Below are positions 43,331-54,280 of a stretch of 64,000 nt of DNA, piece by piece. Origin of the DNA: Gymnothorax reevesii (lineage: Eukaryota > Chordata > Actinopteri > Anguilliformes > Muraenidae); assembly GCA_029721435.1 (NCBI GenBank), contig CM056573.1, positions 95,988,947 through 96,052,946 of the forward strand, given 5' to 3'. Made by a program: the position numbers and the translations under genes. Numbering within the stretch: position 1 is the first letter of the stretch; every line of letters begins with the position of its first letter. Below the pieces are notes generated by a model. That model worked only from the letters and a program-made list of their open reading frames with translations, was not told the DNA's origin and ran no database searches.

Positions 43331-43737
43331 GATGCCCCCGTGCATAACATGCACATGCTAACCATTAAAGGCCTATCATGAGTCAATCAAAGGTTAAAGG
43401 TGAAGGTCACAGGGCCAACATTCATTACCTCATCAGAGAGGCCTTATCCTAAGGAATACACATGCCAGGTATCAAATGCCTATTACTAGGTAATGAGAAG
43501 TTATGTCCCATGTTAAAGTTTTTGTCACCAAACGTCATGCTCCAAGGTCAAGGTGACAAGGTCAAAAGTCATGACCCCATCTGAAATGCCTTCTCACAAG
43601 CAATGCATATGCCAAGAATCAAAGTCCTATCATGAGGCGATCAAAAGTTATAGCCGTGGCAAAGTGTGGACAGACAGACAGACAGACGGACAGGTGAAAA
43701 CCTATATGCCCCCGAAATTTCGTTTACGGGGGCATAA
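43331..43737 (+). repeat. Dispersed repeat with GCCCCCG..CGGGGGC ends
   Basis: Left TGATGCCCCCGTGCATAAC (43331) and right ATTTCGTTTACGGGGGCATA (to 43736) are inverted. The right end by itself is a hairpin (ATGCCCCCG at 43709, CGGGGGCAT at 43727). The interior has GGTCAAGGTGACAAGGTCAA and a GACAGACAGACAGACGGACAGG run just before the right end. It looks like a small non-autonomous element related in style to the 15.8-18.5 kb family. Confidence 0.55.
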
Positions 43738-45897
43738 AAACATTTAAGGGCATGTACCAATGTTAAAGTGAAACTTCGTAAGTAGATGTCGGGGCATGCA
43801 TACACTGTGAAATACCTTCACATAATCATTAACTAATATACTTTTTGGTACATGTTCTGCCTGTGTTCATGTGAATACTCCAATTTCTGACCACAGCCCA
43901 ACAACATGCATCGTAGTTTAATTGCTACAAAGATGAGCATAAATGGCAGCAAAAGATTCTAGGGTGCATTTTTGAATTTCGCCCATAGTCAGCTGATATA
44001 GGCTCCATTTCCCTGCGACCTTGATGAGGAAGAAGCGGTGCAGATTATTAGAATTTCTATAAAATAATACTATATGCACAACAGGCTAACCTATCAGAAT
44101 AAACTTGTATATTTATGAGGAAAAAGATGGTCAAGTTCTCTTACAGAAAATAAAATTTTGGTCACCATACGTAGTCCCTCTTTATGTCAACAGCATAAGC
44201 TTGCACAGAGTTCCCTTTGGTGAACCCTGACTTGTTACAGCAGTAGTTGCACAACATCGGCAAAGGAACTTCGCGCCAACAAAGAGTCACCATTTATGTT
44301 CTGCATGCTTTTTACCCAGTTGTTTCAAGGAGCACATTTACATAAAATATGTCATTGAATCATCTAGTAAATATCAGAAGATTTTGAAAGATGATGCAAT
44401 GCAAACTGAATTAATTCACCGGCAGGCCCCCAAGCTCAAGCACCAGTCAACTTTTGCTAGGCTGGAGAAACGACAGCATCATAGATGGAACAGGTACCCT
44501 CTCCAAATCTCATGTCAGCTTATAATTGGTCATTGTAGTTATACCAATTCACAAATGATTCATTGGACAAACTACTGCTTACAGGAGTCATGTTTTATTC
44601 CATTTACAACCTCCGCACACACATAGTTCCGGTGACATGGCAAGCTACCCCAATTCCTACAAACATGGCGCACTGCCAACAACGTATATATCTGATCTTA
44701 AGGTGATTCAGTCGTCAAAAATTTTTTTAAAAATTAATTTGAATAGTTGGAGCAGAGTAGTTTTTTGGGCATCTGGTGTTTTCTTTACCTTTAAAGCTTG
44801 AGTCCCTAATTTTCCTGTCCTTCAAATTCATCTCTGGACACACAGGGAAGCTAAGCAGAGTAAAGGTGATCAATTTGCCTACAATTTAATTTGTTAAACT
44901 AACTTGTGGATCTTGTTAAGTTGTTCATAGAGAAAATCATTTTGAATATTGCTTGTCTAATGTATTATAATTACTTCCATTACTCACATATAAATTACAG
45001 AACAAATGGTGTTTCTCATTTATTACTCAAGGAACACAACACATCATTCTCAATTACAGAATGATTCCATAAAACACAGAACAGGTGATAACCACAGAAA
45101 TGTTGCTGCTTGGACTTGTCCCATTCATCAGGGGAGATTAAAATGGAACGTTAGTGGCATGAACCATACTCAGTTTTTCAATTGGCATCAATTGTTACAA
45201 AGCCCCGGCACCAAGTGTAAAGATGAGCAAGACTAAAGTTTTTTACTGCCAGTTATGAATTCCCTATCTCCTGCTCTCAGTAGAACAAAAATAGGCATTT
45301 TACCATTCCAAAATGCCTGGCAGACTGGCATGCTTTACAGCCCTATTTTGTGAATGTGCTCTGTTTGCAAGAAGAAATTGGAATAGAAATATTGAGGACT
45401 CTCACCTGCAGCAGTATTTATCATACATTTACAACAGAAAGCAGCTGCACATCAGTCATGATTGCTGGGTAATAAAGTGCACTGGCAAAAAGCAAACAAA
45501 CCACACGCCTGTAACCAGTCAAACAGGTGATCTCCCTCAGAACAAACCAATATGCTTCACTAAGACCTGCTGGCAGGGCATATAAAAAACAGCTATTGAT
45601 TCGCACGCACAGATTGGCGCTTGAAGAACAAATGCACAATTAAATAGCGCTAAACTCTTGGGTCTCTACACAGGGGCAGATTTCCAAAAAAGAGGCCATC
45701 TGCTACCACTGGAACCAGTTTCACATTGTGCATGTCCAATACCAATCACTCACAGTCCTTAGACCGAGTATGCTGGCGCTGACTTAGAAGCCATTTTCTG
45801 TGTTTGCAGATAGTGGAGAATGAGCTTATCACCTGGCATATCACTTCATCCATCTGATTGAAACAAAGCCTGAGTTGTTTGTTGATAGTGGATCTAA
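43738..45897. other. Non-coding stretch with no recognised feature
   Basis: AT-rich, frames up to 90 codons without motifs, no repeat ends. Confidence 0.4.
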
Positions 45898-46045
45898 TCT
45901 AATATATATCTATATATATTATATAGATATATATTAGTATAGATTATATATTATATTATATTAGTATATTATTAGTATTATATATTATATTAGTGTAGAT
46001 TATATAGATTATATATTAATATATATCTAATCTAATATATATATA
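45898..46045. repeat. TA-rich palindromic low-complexity tract
   Basis: TATATATC/GATATATA and TATTATATTAG words, self-complementary over most of its length. It forms the left flank of the Tc1 insertion at 46046. Confidence 0.85.
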
Positions 46046-47643
46046 CAAAACCCAAAACCAGTGAAGTTGGCACGTAATGTAAATCTAAGATATAAACAGA
46101 ATACAATGATCTGCAAATCCTTTTCAACTTATATTCAATTGAATACACTGCAAAGACAAGATGTTTAATGTTCAAACTGAGAAACTTTTTTTTTTTTTTG
46201 CAAATAATCATTAACTTAGAATTTAAAGGCAGCAACACATTGCAAAAAAGTTGGCACAGGGGCCTTTTTACTACTTTGTTACATCGCCTTTCCTTTTAAC
46301 AACACTCCGTAAACGTTTGGGAACTGAGGAGTACAATTTTTGAAGCTTTTCAGGTGGAACTCCTTCCCATTCTTGCTTGATGTACAGCTTAAGTTGTACA
46401 ACAGTCCAGGGTCTCCATTGTCGTATTTTACGCTTCATAATGTGCCACACATTTTCAATGGGAGACAGGTCTGGACTCTAGGCAGGCCAGTCTATTACCC
46501 GCACTCTTTTACTATGGAGCCATGCTGTTGCCACACGTGCAGAATGTGGCTTGGCATTGTCTTGCTAAAATAAGCTGGGGCGTCCATGAAAAAGACGTTG
46601 CTTGGTTGGCATGTTGCTCCAAAACCTGTATGTGCCTTTCAGCATTAATGGTGCCTTCACATATGTGTAAGTTGCCCATGCCTTGGGCACCAATACAACC
46701 CCATACCATCACAGATGCTGGATTTTGAACTTTGCGCCTATAACAGTCTGGATGGTTCTTTTCCTCTTTGGTCCGGAGGACACGACGTCCACAGTTTTCA
46801 AAAACAATTTGAAATGTGGACTCGTCAGACCACAGAACACTTTTCCACTTTGCATCAGTCCATCTTAGATGAGCTTGGGCCCAGTGAAGCCGGCGGCGTT
46901 TTTGGGTGCTGTTGATAAATGCCTTTCGCTTTGCATTGTAGAGTTTTAACTTGCACTTGCAGATATAGCAACAAACTGTAGTTACTGACAGTGGTTTTCT
47001 GAAGTGTTCCTGAGCCCATGTGGTGATGTCCTTTACACACTGATGTCGGTTTTTGATGCAGTACCGCCTGAGGGATCGAAGGTCACGGGCATTCAATGTT
47101 GGTTTTCGGCCTTGTCGCTTACGTGCAGTGATTTCTCCAGATTCTCTGAACCTTTTGACGATATTACGGACCGTAGATGATGAAATCCCTAAATTTTTTG
47201 CAATAGCTCGTTGAGGAATGTTGTTTTTAAGCTGTTCGACAATCAGCTCACGCATTTGTTCACTAAGTGGTGACCCTCGCCCCATCCTTGTTTGTGAATG
47301 ACTGAGCATTTCTGGGAAGCTGCTTTTATACCCAATCATGGCACCCACCTGTTCCCAATTAGCCTGTTCACCTGTGGGATGTTCCAAATAAGTGTTTGAT
47401 GAGCATTCCTCAACTCTCTCAGTCTTTGGCACTTGTGCCAGCTTTTTTGAAACATGTTGCAGGCAACAAATTCCAAATGAGCTAATATTTGCAAAAAATT
47501 ACAAAGTTTACCTGTTCGAAAATTAAGTAACTTGTCTTTGCAGTGTATTCAATTGAATATAGGTTGAAAAGGATTTGCAAATCATTGTATTCTGTTTTTA
47601 TTTACGATTTACACAACGTGCCAACTTCACTGGTTTTGGGTTT

Positions 47644-47645
<2 letters not shown>
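46046..47645 (-). mobile_element. Near-complete Tc1-like transposon, 1600 bp, in a (TA)n target
   Basis: Ends CAAAACCCAAAACCAGTGAA and TTCACTGGTTTTGGGTTTTG are exact inverted repeats, flanked by TA (46044-46045, 47646-47647). The long inverted repeats extend about 115 bp at full similarity (to CACTGCAAAGACAAG) and more loosely beyond. The transposase is on the minus strand. It is the best preserved transposon in the window. The outer TIR differs from the AATTGGGG family although the transposases are clearly related. Confidence 0.93.
46271..47285 (-). pseudogene. Tc1 transposase, one frameshift and two stops from intact
   Basis: ATG at 47285 opens MGRGSPLSEQMRELIVEQLK, the standard start of this family. 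The two HTH motifs (RAIAKNLGISSSTVRNIVKR and TLNARDLRSLRRYC) are intact. HWAQAHLRWTDAKWKSVLWS leads into DESTF with the first catalytic Asp. MVWGCIGAQGMGNLHI and NAERHIQVLEQH follow. A one-base frameshift lies near 46604. Beyond it the other frame has a stop just before QDNAKPHSA (second Asp) and another in the SPD block before LSPIENVW (catalytic Glu retained). It then reads to a natural TAG at 46271-46273. Reconstructed length is about 338 codons, normal for Tc1. All three DDE residues are still readable. Confidence 0.9.

Positions 47646-47676
<31 letters not shown>
47646..47676. repeat. (TA)15 microsatellite
   Basis: About fifteen TA units immediately right of the Tc1 insertion, part of its target. 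Confidence 0.95.
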
Positions 47677-47677
<1 letters not shown>

Positions 47678-50229
47678 CCAATCCTGTACCCTGACCAGTT
47701 ATTGGTTCATAATTCAGTTCATTTACTGAATCGCAGAGGAAAACACTGAATGTTTCTACTGTCATGATTAATTTTGAACAGCTATGCAATTGTGCAAAAT
47801 AACACGTTCAAAATACCAAAATCAAGAAACACTAACATCATCCCTTAGGTCAGGACTCCCAGTATCTGGCCCTCAAATCCAGATGCAATGTAGGAAAGAG
47901 TTCCTAAAAGCCACCCACGAAACGCAAATGTGATCCTGCCAGAGATAACCCAGCTAAAGTCATTTTTTGGTGATTTACAGTTTTCACAGTTCATTCTACA
48001 GCAAGTAAGGAATATTCTGTGAAAAAATCTAACTGATATCTCTAATATTGATCGAGAAAGGTCTCTTTAAAGTTTTGGCAAATTTCAGGCTCAGAGAAAC
48101 TGTTTTTCAAGAAATTATGATTTGAAAATAAGTACATTTTTAAAACAGCCATACTTTTGAACCATAATTTTCCTGACTATGAGTCATATACCAAATTAAA
48201 GCTTACATTCTCCTATTTTCATCCACATATGATACATACCTGGGAAAATTTTAGTAGTAGTTTGACAAAATCAGTCTTTTTATAAAGATGCGCATGACCA
48301 AAAAGCATAAATCCCATTGAAATGCACGGAAGGAAGGTGTATCATATAAACTTTACTGCAACAGCAGTAATAAACTTAACTGCAACCGCAATAACGGAGC
48401 AAAAATAATTCTATTGAGGTAATTTGTATATTTTATTAGTAAAATTGCATATCAATACCAAAATCTCTTTCAGCTCCAAGGCTATGGCATAACATTTGTG
48501 TAATGCTGCATTCTCGGGTTTCGGGTGCCGCCACAATATCGGATAAAAAGATACTTCCAGGGATTCTTTTACCGAAATAACAGATGCTAACTTACATAGT
48601 TGGACCCATTGACTGTGAATGGACGAACTTTGTATGTCGCTTTTGGGAAACGCACCCCAGAACGATGGGTCACTCTGCATGTAGTCAATGTCCAAACACC
48701 AAATTGTTTCGCGATGTAGCTGGCATGACATGTCATCAAACTAGGCTGGTTAGCTTCACAAGACGTTAATCTATAAACGCAAACACCTAATTGCTGACAT
48801 TTCCGAGGTGATGCGACATAATCCATGGGGAAACCCGCACCCGGTTTAAGCAATTCTTCTGCCATACTACGAAACGACCTTCTTTACCATGGTGCGCATT
48901 TATAGTATGGTCTACATTTATTTTCAATGGTTGAAAAGAACTTCTTCAACCGAATGACACCCAAACTATGGAGTGTTTATCAGCCGTAGGTAAACTAAAG
49001 CCGATTGAAATGAGACTAGAGGAAACCAACTTCCGGTATTTCTCCGTTAAAAAAAAAAACGTAGTGTCAATGAATTATTAATTGTAATATGTATGGTGTT
49101 AGAAATGAGTTTTTGAACACTATATTTTGAAACCCCAATATGTAACCCATCATTTACCCCAAAAAACTCACGTCATATTTTTGGCATTTTTTTTTTATCA
49201 TAGGGACTACTTGACGGCCTTTACCTCAAAATTAGATGTGGCGACTTTAGCCGGGTTTTCACAGGCGGGGTGACAAATTAACACTAATGGGAGCAATGGT
49301 AACAGAAAAAAAGGAGCGTAACTCCCCAGCGATTCCACCAACAAAAAACAACCCAGAAAAAGTGGGTGAATATCATCCCAGAAGATAAAAGCTTTTTCGC
49401 AAGAGAGAGACAGAGTAACCACTCCCTCCCACTAAAACAGGAGCAAATCCGACACTCAAGACCTTCTGCAGGACAGGACATACAATCTGTCAAACAGAAC
49501 AGTAAATTGGACGGATAAAAATAAATATGAAGGACAAACATCAAATCCTAAACTCTTTCAAGTTTCCTCCGACTAAACGCTAAGAGCTTAATAGGCCTAG
49601 TCCTCGCAAGAGAGACACAAAAGCACTGGACAGCACCAGTACAGCTTATTAAATAGTCTCTCCACAGCTGTAAACGATAAGCAATCAACCACATGATCAG
49701 AGAGCAGGATAGCCTTCAGATGGCAAAGAAAATGTTCGTAGCCCCATGTCGTTGGACGGTCTCTACAGAGTTTATACTTTTTCATAACAATAGCGACCAC
49801 TGTCCGTGTCAGTTGACAAAACAGTGTTCACACACGTTTTGCGTATTCAGTCAGGCACCGCTCTATCGCTGGACTACAAACTGGCCGTCATAATTATTAT
49901 TTTGCATAATTGGTTCCCCACACCCAGATACTATGAACCTCTATTGGTGATGATTGGATATTGTTGTTCCAGACCAGGAATCAAGTGTGAAGGTAGAGTA
50001 CAATCCGATAGGTAGTTTTGCTGACAGCTTATTCAGTAACCTGGGGATGGATTACCAGAAGAAGAGGACAAACACGCAAGACATAAAACAATCAAAGGAG
50101 ACATAATTCTAATGGCCACATAAGTTGCTGAATCAGAAGAGGCAATAAAGGCATTCACACGAGGCCTGTGACAGAAATAAACTCTACATTTCCCTAAATT
50201 GCAATACAAATTATTAAGAGTTTTCATTA
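47677..50229. other. Non-coding stretch; one short repeat fragment
   Basis: At 48582-48665 the antisense of GTTCTGGGGTGCGTTTCCC-AAAAGCG followed by AACTATGTTAGC is a familiar fish MITE-type segment. It is short and its ends are not visible. The 92- and 106-codon minus-strand frames across it are not supported as genes. The rest is AT-rich and featureless. Confidence 0.4.
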
Positions 50230-50428
50230 TTGGAAACTCTTCCCCCTATCTCTTCCATTTGTTAATTCATATGATGACTGAAAACCCACCTCTTCAGACA
50301 GTACTTTCAGTTTTTCTTCCCTTCTCCCCAATAACATCGTTCTTTTTATCTTATCATTATGTATAGTGTTTGTATTGCCTTGTTTTAAAGTTTTTCTATG
50401 TGCCATGTAAAAGTGACCTGAGTCTTAT
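50230..50428 (+). mobile_element. LINE 3'-tail remnant
   Basis: From 50278 the sequence reads LKTHLFRQYFQFFFPS then stop. This resembles the conserved last residues of L2-group LINE proteins (compare SRLKTYLFSQAYD in the copy at 39122). An AT-rich 3' UTR follows up to the Ty3/Gypsy fragment. Confidence 0.4.
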
Positions 50429-50429
50429 G

Positions 50430-50860
50430 ATACTCGACCTCCGCAGCACATACAATCTCATCCACATCAGGGAAGGATATGAGTGAAAGACGGCCTTTAG
50501 CGCCACCTCTGGGTGCTACAAATACTGTGTAATGCCGTATGGCCTTGTTAACGCTTCCTCTGTGTTCCAGTCCTTCATCAATAATGTGCTGCAAGAGATG
50601 TTGGGAAGATTAGTCATCACCTACCTCAACGACGTCCTCATCTACTCAACCACTTATGCAAAACATGTGGATCATGTGAGGAGAGTACTCAAACACCTGT
50701 TTCAACACTAACTCTATGTCAAAGCCGAAAAGTGCATCTTCCATCAATCCACCGTCTCCTTCCTTGGCTACGTGATTGGACCAGAGGGAGTGGCTATGGA
50801 AGAAAAAAAGGCGAAGGCAGTGGCCAATCTGACGGATGGTAAAGGAGATCTGGTTTTTCA
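50430..50860 (+). pseudogene. Ty3/Gypsy reverse transcriptase fragment with YLND active site
   Basis: Reading from 50430: ILDLRSTYNLIHIREGYE, stop, [40 protein letters not shown], then [12 protein letters not shown]. The Ty3/Gypsy polymerase motif is normally Y-[IV]-D-D, so the first metal-binding Asp is Asn here. A stop follows LKHLFQH, and then [20 protein letters not shown] and VIGPEGVAM complete the thumb side. Fingers upstream of DLRS are missing. The residue change alone would abolish polymerisation. Confidence 0.88.
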
Positions 50861-50928
50861 TGGGGTTTTCATTGATGCTTTTATAGATGCTTCATTGAAA
50901 GCTTCAGCACAGTTGCTCACCCTCTGAA

Positions 50929-51741
50929 ATGTCTCTCAAGGGAAAACCCAAAAACATGGGATGGAATCTGGAAGCTCAGCTTGCCTTTGACACACTCAAA
51001 AGTATGTCCGTCACTGCTGTTATACTCAAGTTACTAGACCCGGAAAAGCCCTTTGTAGTGGAAGTCGACGCCTCCAGTGTGGGAGTGGGAGCAATCCTGT
51101 CCCCGAAGCACAGGGTGCCAGAGAAGCTGTACCCAGGTGCTTATTTCTCCCACAAAGTAACACCCGCAGAGGCTAACTACAATGTAGGCAACTAGGAGCT
51201 ACTGGCAAAAATGTTGGCGCTTTAACAATGGAGGCATTAGTTGGAGGGGGCCTGTCATCCATTCCTTGTGCTGACTGACCATAGAAACCTGGAACATCTG
51301 CAAAAGGCACAATGGTTGAATCCACAACAGGCCAGGGGGGCGCAGTTCTTTACTCATTTCTATTTTTCAATAACCGATTGCCTAGGCTCCAAGAACATCA
51401 AAGCAGATGTGCTGTCCCAAAGATACAAGGGGGAGAAAGATCCGGAGGCTGAAGAGCCGATCCTGTCCTCCTCCTGCATCATCACCCTAATCAACTGGCA
51501 GTTGGATGAGGAAATAGAGGAGAGCAGGAAGAATCCTGCGACCACCATGGTGCCAGCGGATAAAATGTTCATTCCTGCTGCTCTTCGAGAGCGACTGATT
51601 CTGTGGGAACATACCTCCCTGTCTGCAGAGCACCCCAGAGCCAAAAGAACAACACACATCATCAGTCACATCCAGTCACACATCCAGTTGTTCGCAACTT
51701 ACACAATCACCAAGACACCTCAACAGTGGCCAGCCAGCTAA
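50929..51741 (+). pseudogene. Ty3/Gypsy RNase H and connection region
   Basis: The frame 50929-51195 holds [15 protein letters not shown] and [18 protein letters not shown], with the first RNase H Asp, and ends at a stop after NYNVGN. Expected NYDVGNRELLA is broken by TAG. After a second stop and a frame change, 51241-51741 reads HPFLVLTDHRNLEHLQKAQ and LNPQQARGAQFFTHF. The expected ARWALFF...F is altered. SKNIKADVLSQRY follows, then a spacer before integrase. It would have degraded the RNA strand during reverse transcription. Confidence 0.85.
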
Positions 51742-51769
51742 CTCAACCCATTACCAGTCCCTCATCATC

Positions 51770-52420
51770 CATAGTCGCACATAGCGGTGGATTTTGTAAC
51801 TGACCTCCTTCATCAGAAGGTAACACATGTATTCTAGTAATTGTTGACAGATTCTCTAAATAAAGCAAACTTGATAATAATAATGCAAACTCAGTAAGCC
51901 TCACCTCGAGTTACCACCCGGAGACAAATGGGCAGGCGGAGCGAGCTATCTAGGATTTGGGGAGGTTCCTCTGGCCCACTGCCACCATCGCCAACGGGGT
52001 TAGTCTAAGTACATGCCCTTGGCGGAGTATGCCCAGAACTCCTTTAAGAGCGTGTCGACTGGACTGACCCCTTTCCAGACTGTGCTCGGATGGCAATCTC
52101 CCCTTTGCCCGTGGGACCAGAGCCAGACAGAAGTCCCAGCGGTGGATACTTGATTTTAGGAGGCGGAGAAGGTCTGTGAAAACACCAAAGTCCAGATCCA
52201 GAGGGTGCTGTGCCACCAGAAGATCCAAGCAGACCAAAGACGTTGGGACGCCCTCAATTACCAGCCAGGGGGCGGAGTCTGGCTGTAGGAAACTAAACCC
52301 ATAGTTGATTAGTCCATTCCGTGTCCTTTGGAAGGTCAATAAAACAGCCTACTCACTACAGTTCCCATCACACTACCACATTAACAATACTTTCCATGTC
52401 TCTCTACTTAGGCCGGTGGT
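51770..52420 (+). pseudogene. Ty3/Gypsy integrase and C-terminal region, fragmentary
   Basis: VDFVTDLL near 51787 and ILVIVDRFSK-like sequence (51835-51870) mark the integrase core. A deletion then joins to LTSSYHPETNGQAERAI (51900-51950), the conserved STAYHPQTDGQTER block. The catalytic segment between is lost. [14 protein letters not shown] lies at about 52065-52105. VNKTAYSLQ.. and LPH..NNTFHVSLL-like sequence (52328-52420) corresponds to the region before the chromodomain. No continuous frame. Confidence 0.75.
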
Positions 52421-52600
52421 AGCTGGAGCCCGCCCACAGACGTTGGGACGCCCGAATAACCAGCCGGGGGACTGAGTCTGGCAGTAGGAAACTAAAATGA
52501 AACAGCCTACTCACTAGAGTTCCTGTCACACTACCGCATTAACAATACTTTCCATGTATCTCTACTTAGGCCAGTGATTGCCGGAGCCACCCCCCCGAAA
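52239..52600. repeat. ~200-bp direct duplication at the end of the Ty3/Gypsy remnant
   Basis: GACGTTGGGACGCC starts at 52239 and again at 52439, followed by CCAGCC-GGGG, GTCTGGC-GTAGGAAACTAAA. AACAGCCTACTCACTA, CACACTACC-CATTAACAATA and TTTCCATGT-TCTCTACTTAGG are also repeated. The second copy lacks about 45 bp. Confidence 0.9.
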
Positions 52601-53120
52601 TCTCTCCTCCTGTCCTGGGGGTTGATGACAATCCCGCCTACCGGGTATGCAGTTTTCTCAGAAATGTCGGCGGTTCTAGTGTTAAACGTATTTCTCTAAA
52701 TGCATTACATTATTTACATAACGTTTTATAGAGGTCATGCTTTTATAGTGACGAGGTGAGAACTTAAATGAGTGTAACTACTCAGATGTATGCTTTGTGT
52801 ATTACGATCGGAACAACTTCATCCTGAAGTGTTCATACCTTCATGTTGTCTTCATTTAATCAGTCTTTGCCATGACACAATGGATAACAGGATGATATTG
52901 TGCGTTGCCCCAACTGAGATCAATGTAGAAGTCTCAAAACTAAAGTATGTAAATGAAACCGTGCCGGTTTCAGTTTCCGCAAAGACACTGTTAATAATAA
53001 ACTGAAGCCTTTTTTGCCAGATAATTTAATTGGCACCTTTTTGCCAGTTATTTTAACTGTAATTTTTCAATAAGTTTACTAAAACACGGTTAAATGTGAT
53101 GGTTAAATTCAGATATTTTA
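52601..53120. other. Non-coding stretch with no recognised feature
   Basis: No repeat ends or domain-bearing frame. Confidence 0.4.
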
Positions 53121-53297
53121 GGGGTTTCCCAGTGGCACATCGGTCTGAGCGTGTGCACCATAAAGGCTGTGTCTTTCTCGCGGCGACCTGGGTTCGATTC
53201 CAGCTCGGGTCATTTACCGCATGTCATCCCCATTCTTCTCCCCTCTTTGCACTCGAACTGTCAAATAAAGGTGAAAATCCCCCCCCCAAAAAAATGA
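53121..53297 (+). mobile_element. tRNA-derived SINE
   Basis: The head has an A-box-like TGGCACATCGGTCTGAGCG and a perfect B box GGTTCGATTCC (at about 53193), typical of RNA polymerase III promoters. The body ATTTACCGCATGTCATCCCC, CTTCTCCCCTCTTTGC, then ACTGTCAAATAAAGG and an A-rich end matches the AAATAAAGGCAAAA-type SINEs common in teleosts. LINE enzymes mobilise such copies. A clear target duplication was not found. Confidence 0.85.
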
Positions 53298-53984
53298 ATA
53301 CAGTCAGCTAACAGTGTTGGAAAGCCAAACTTCTTTCGTTGCTCTGTTGCGATAGCGTATGTACATGGTGCAAACCAGCTTGCAAGGTAAACATGAGTGC
53401 GTTTGAATGGAAATGCATTGTGACAGGGCTGGACATTTTTTCTGATGTAAGCGAAAATCCGCAATATTGCATCAGTTATATTCAATGTTTATTTCAACGA
53501 AAAAACAAAACAGAAACAGTTGTTAGTGCTAACTATTGTTAGTGGTCCTGCTAGCCACCCGTAACACATTAGCTTCACTTCCATTATTTTTTTTATTTGT
53601 TTTATCGTTACTTACAGCTTGTGGCTCTGAGTGCTTGATCGATGCAAGTGCCTCAAGTTTCAGAAACAGCTGAATTGCGTATCCAGCGTCAAATTAGCCT
53701 TTATTGACAAAGCTGTCTTTGATGAAATGCTGAGCACAAACAGCTGTTTGCTGCCAGCAAACAAAAAAGCTACCCACTGATTTCTGGCAGCATCATCTTT
53801 TGAAAGAGAAAGTAGTTGTTCTTTTCTTCGCGTCCAAATATAAACGGACAAGCAGCTTTGGGAGAGATACTTGCAAAACTGCACCTAAAATGATCTACGG
53901 TTCTTCTTTTGCATTTCAAAAAGTGTAGTCGCTACTTAGGCATAGTATGATCTGCGGTTGTTTGTGCCTGCTAGAATACAACCC
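53298..53984. other. Stretch between SINE and complex repeat, THAP-like fragment only
   Basis: Apart from the minus-strand fragment at 53660-53884, nothing recognised. The sequence is open on the plus strand at 53339-53542 without a motif. Confidence 0.35.
53660..53884 (-). pseudogene. Possible THAP-domain-like fragment
   Basis: The minus-strand frame contains RRKEQLLSLSKDDAARNQWVAFLFAG followed at some distance by ISSKTALSIKANLTLDTQF. This resembles the FSLPKDEAARNQWLxF...CSxHFTxDCF pattern of THAP domains (a C2CH DNA-binding fold found in P-element-like transposases and host factors). The zinc-ligand Cys and His residues are not readable at the expected places, and the frame stops after FSCF. 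It may be a decayed transposase or captured gene piece. Weak evidence. Confidence 0.25.
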
Positions 53985-54280
53985 AGTCTCACGGCAGATC
54001 GTGAAGTAGTCACGACATTTAATCTATTGAATCGTGTACATGGACACGAATTTACAGTTTTTTTCTTGACCCTGAGCACGACTTTAAAACCAATTTTTTT
54101 TAATTAGACTATGGGATCAAGCTTGCTATCTGCTGTGGAAAGCAATTTTCGTTCTCCCTTTCTGGGGGGAGGATGTTTTTTGCATGAAACTTCTGCTTTT
54201 ACTTGCCTTATCAATTAAATATCTTTTCCCAGTTTCAAAAGTTGCACTTAAATGAGTATTTAGACGTTTAAATTTTTGAC

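Larger units (their letters stand above)
50430..52600 (+). mobile_element. Ty3/Gypsy retrotransposon remnant: RT, RNase H, integrase, C-terminal region
   Basis: The plus strand shows RT, RNase H, integrase and a chromodomain-proximal region in the correct order for Ty3/Gypsy. Each has frameshifts or stops. No gag, protease, LTR or primer site is seen, so both ends are lost. A ~200-bp direct duplication (52239 and 52439) lies at the 3' end. It is one of three Ty3/Gypsy pieces in the window; the others are on the minus strand near 31.5 and 63.5 kb. Confidence 0.88.

Noticed and set aside
48411..48865. Overlapping 92- and 106-codon minus-strand frames
   Set aside because: They run across a short fish MITE-like segment (48582-48665) and show no domain.
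53121..53215. Possible tRNA gene (good B box)
   Set aside because: The A box and stems do not make a full cloverleaf, and the SINE body and A-rich end follow directly.
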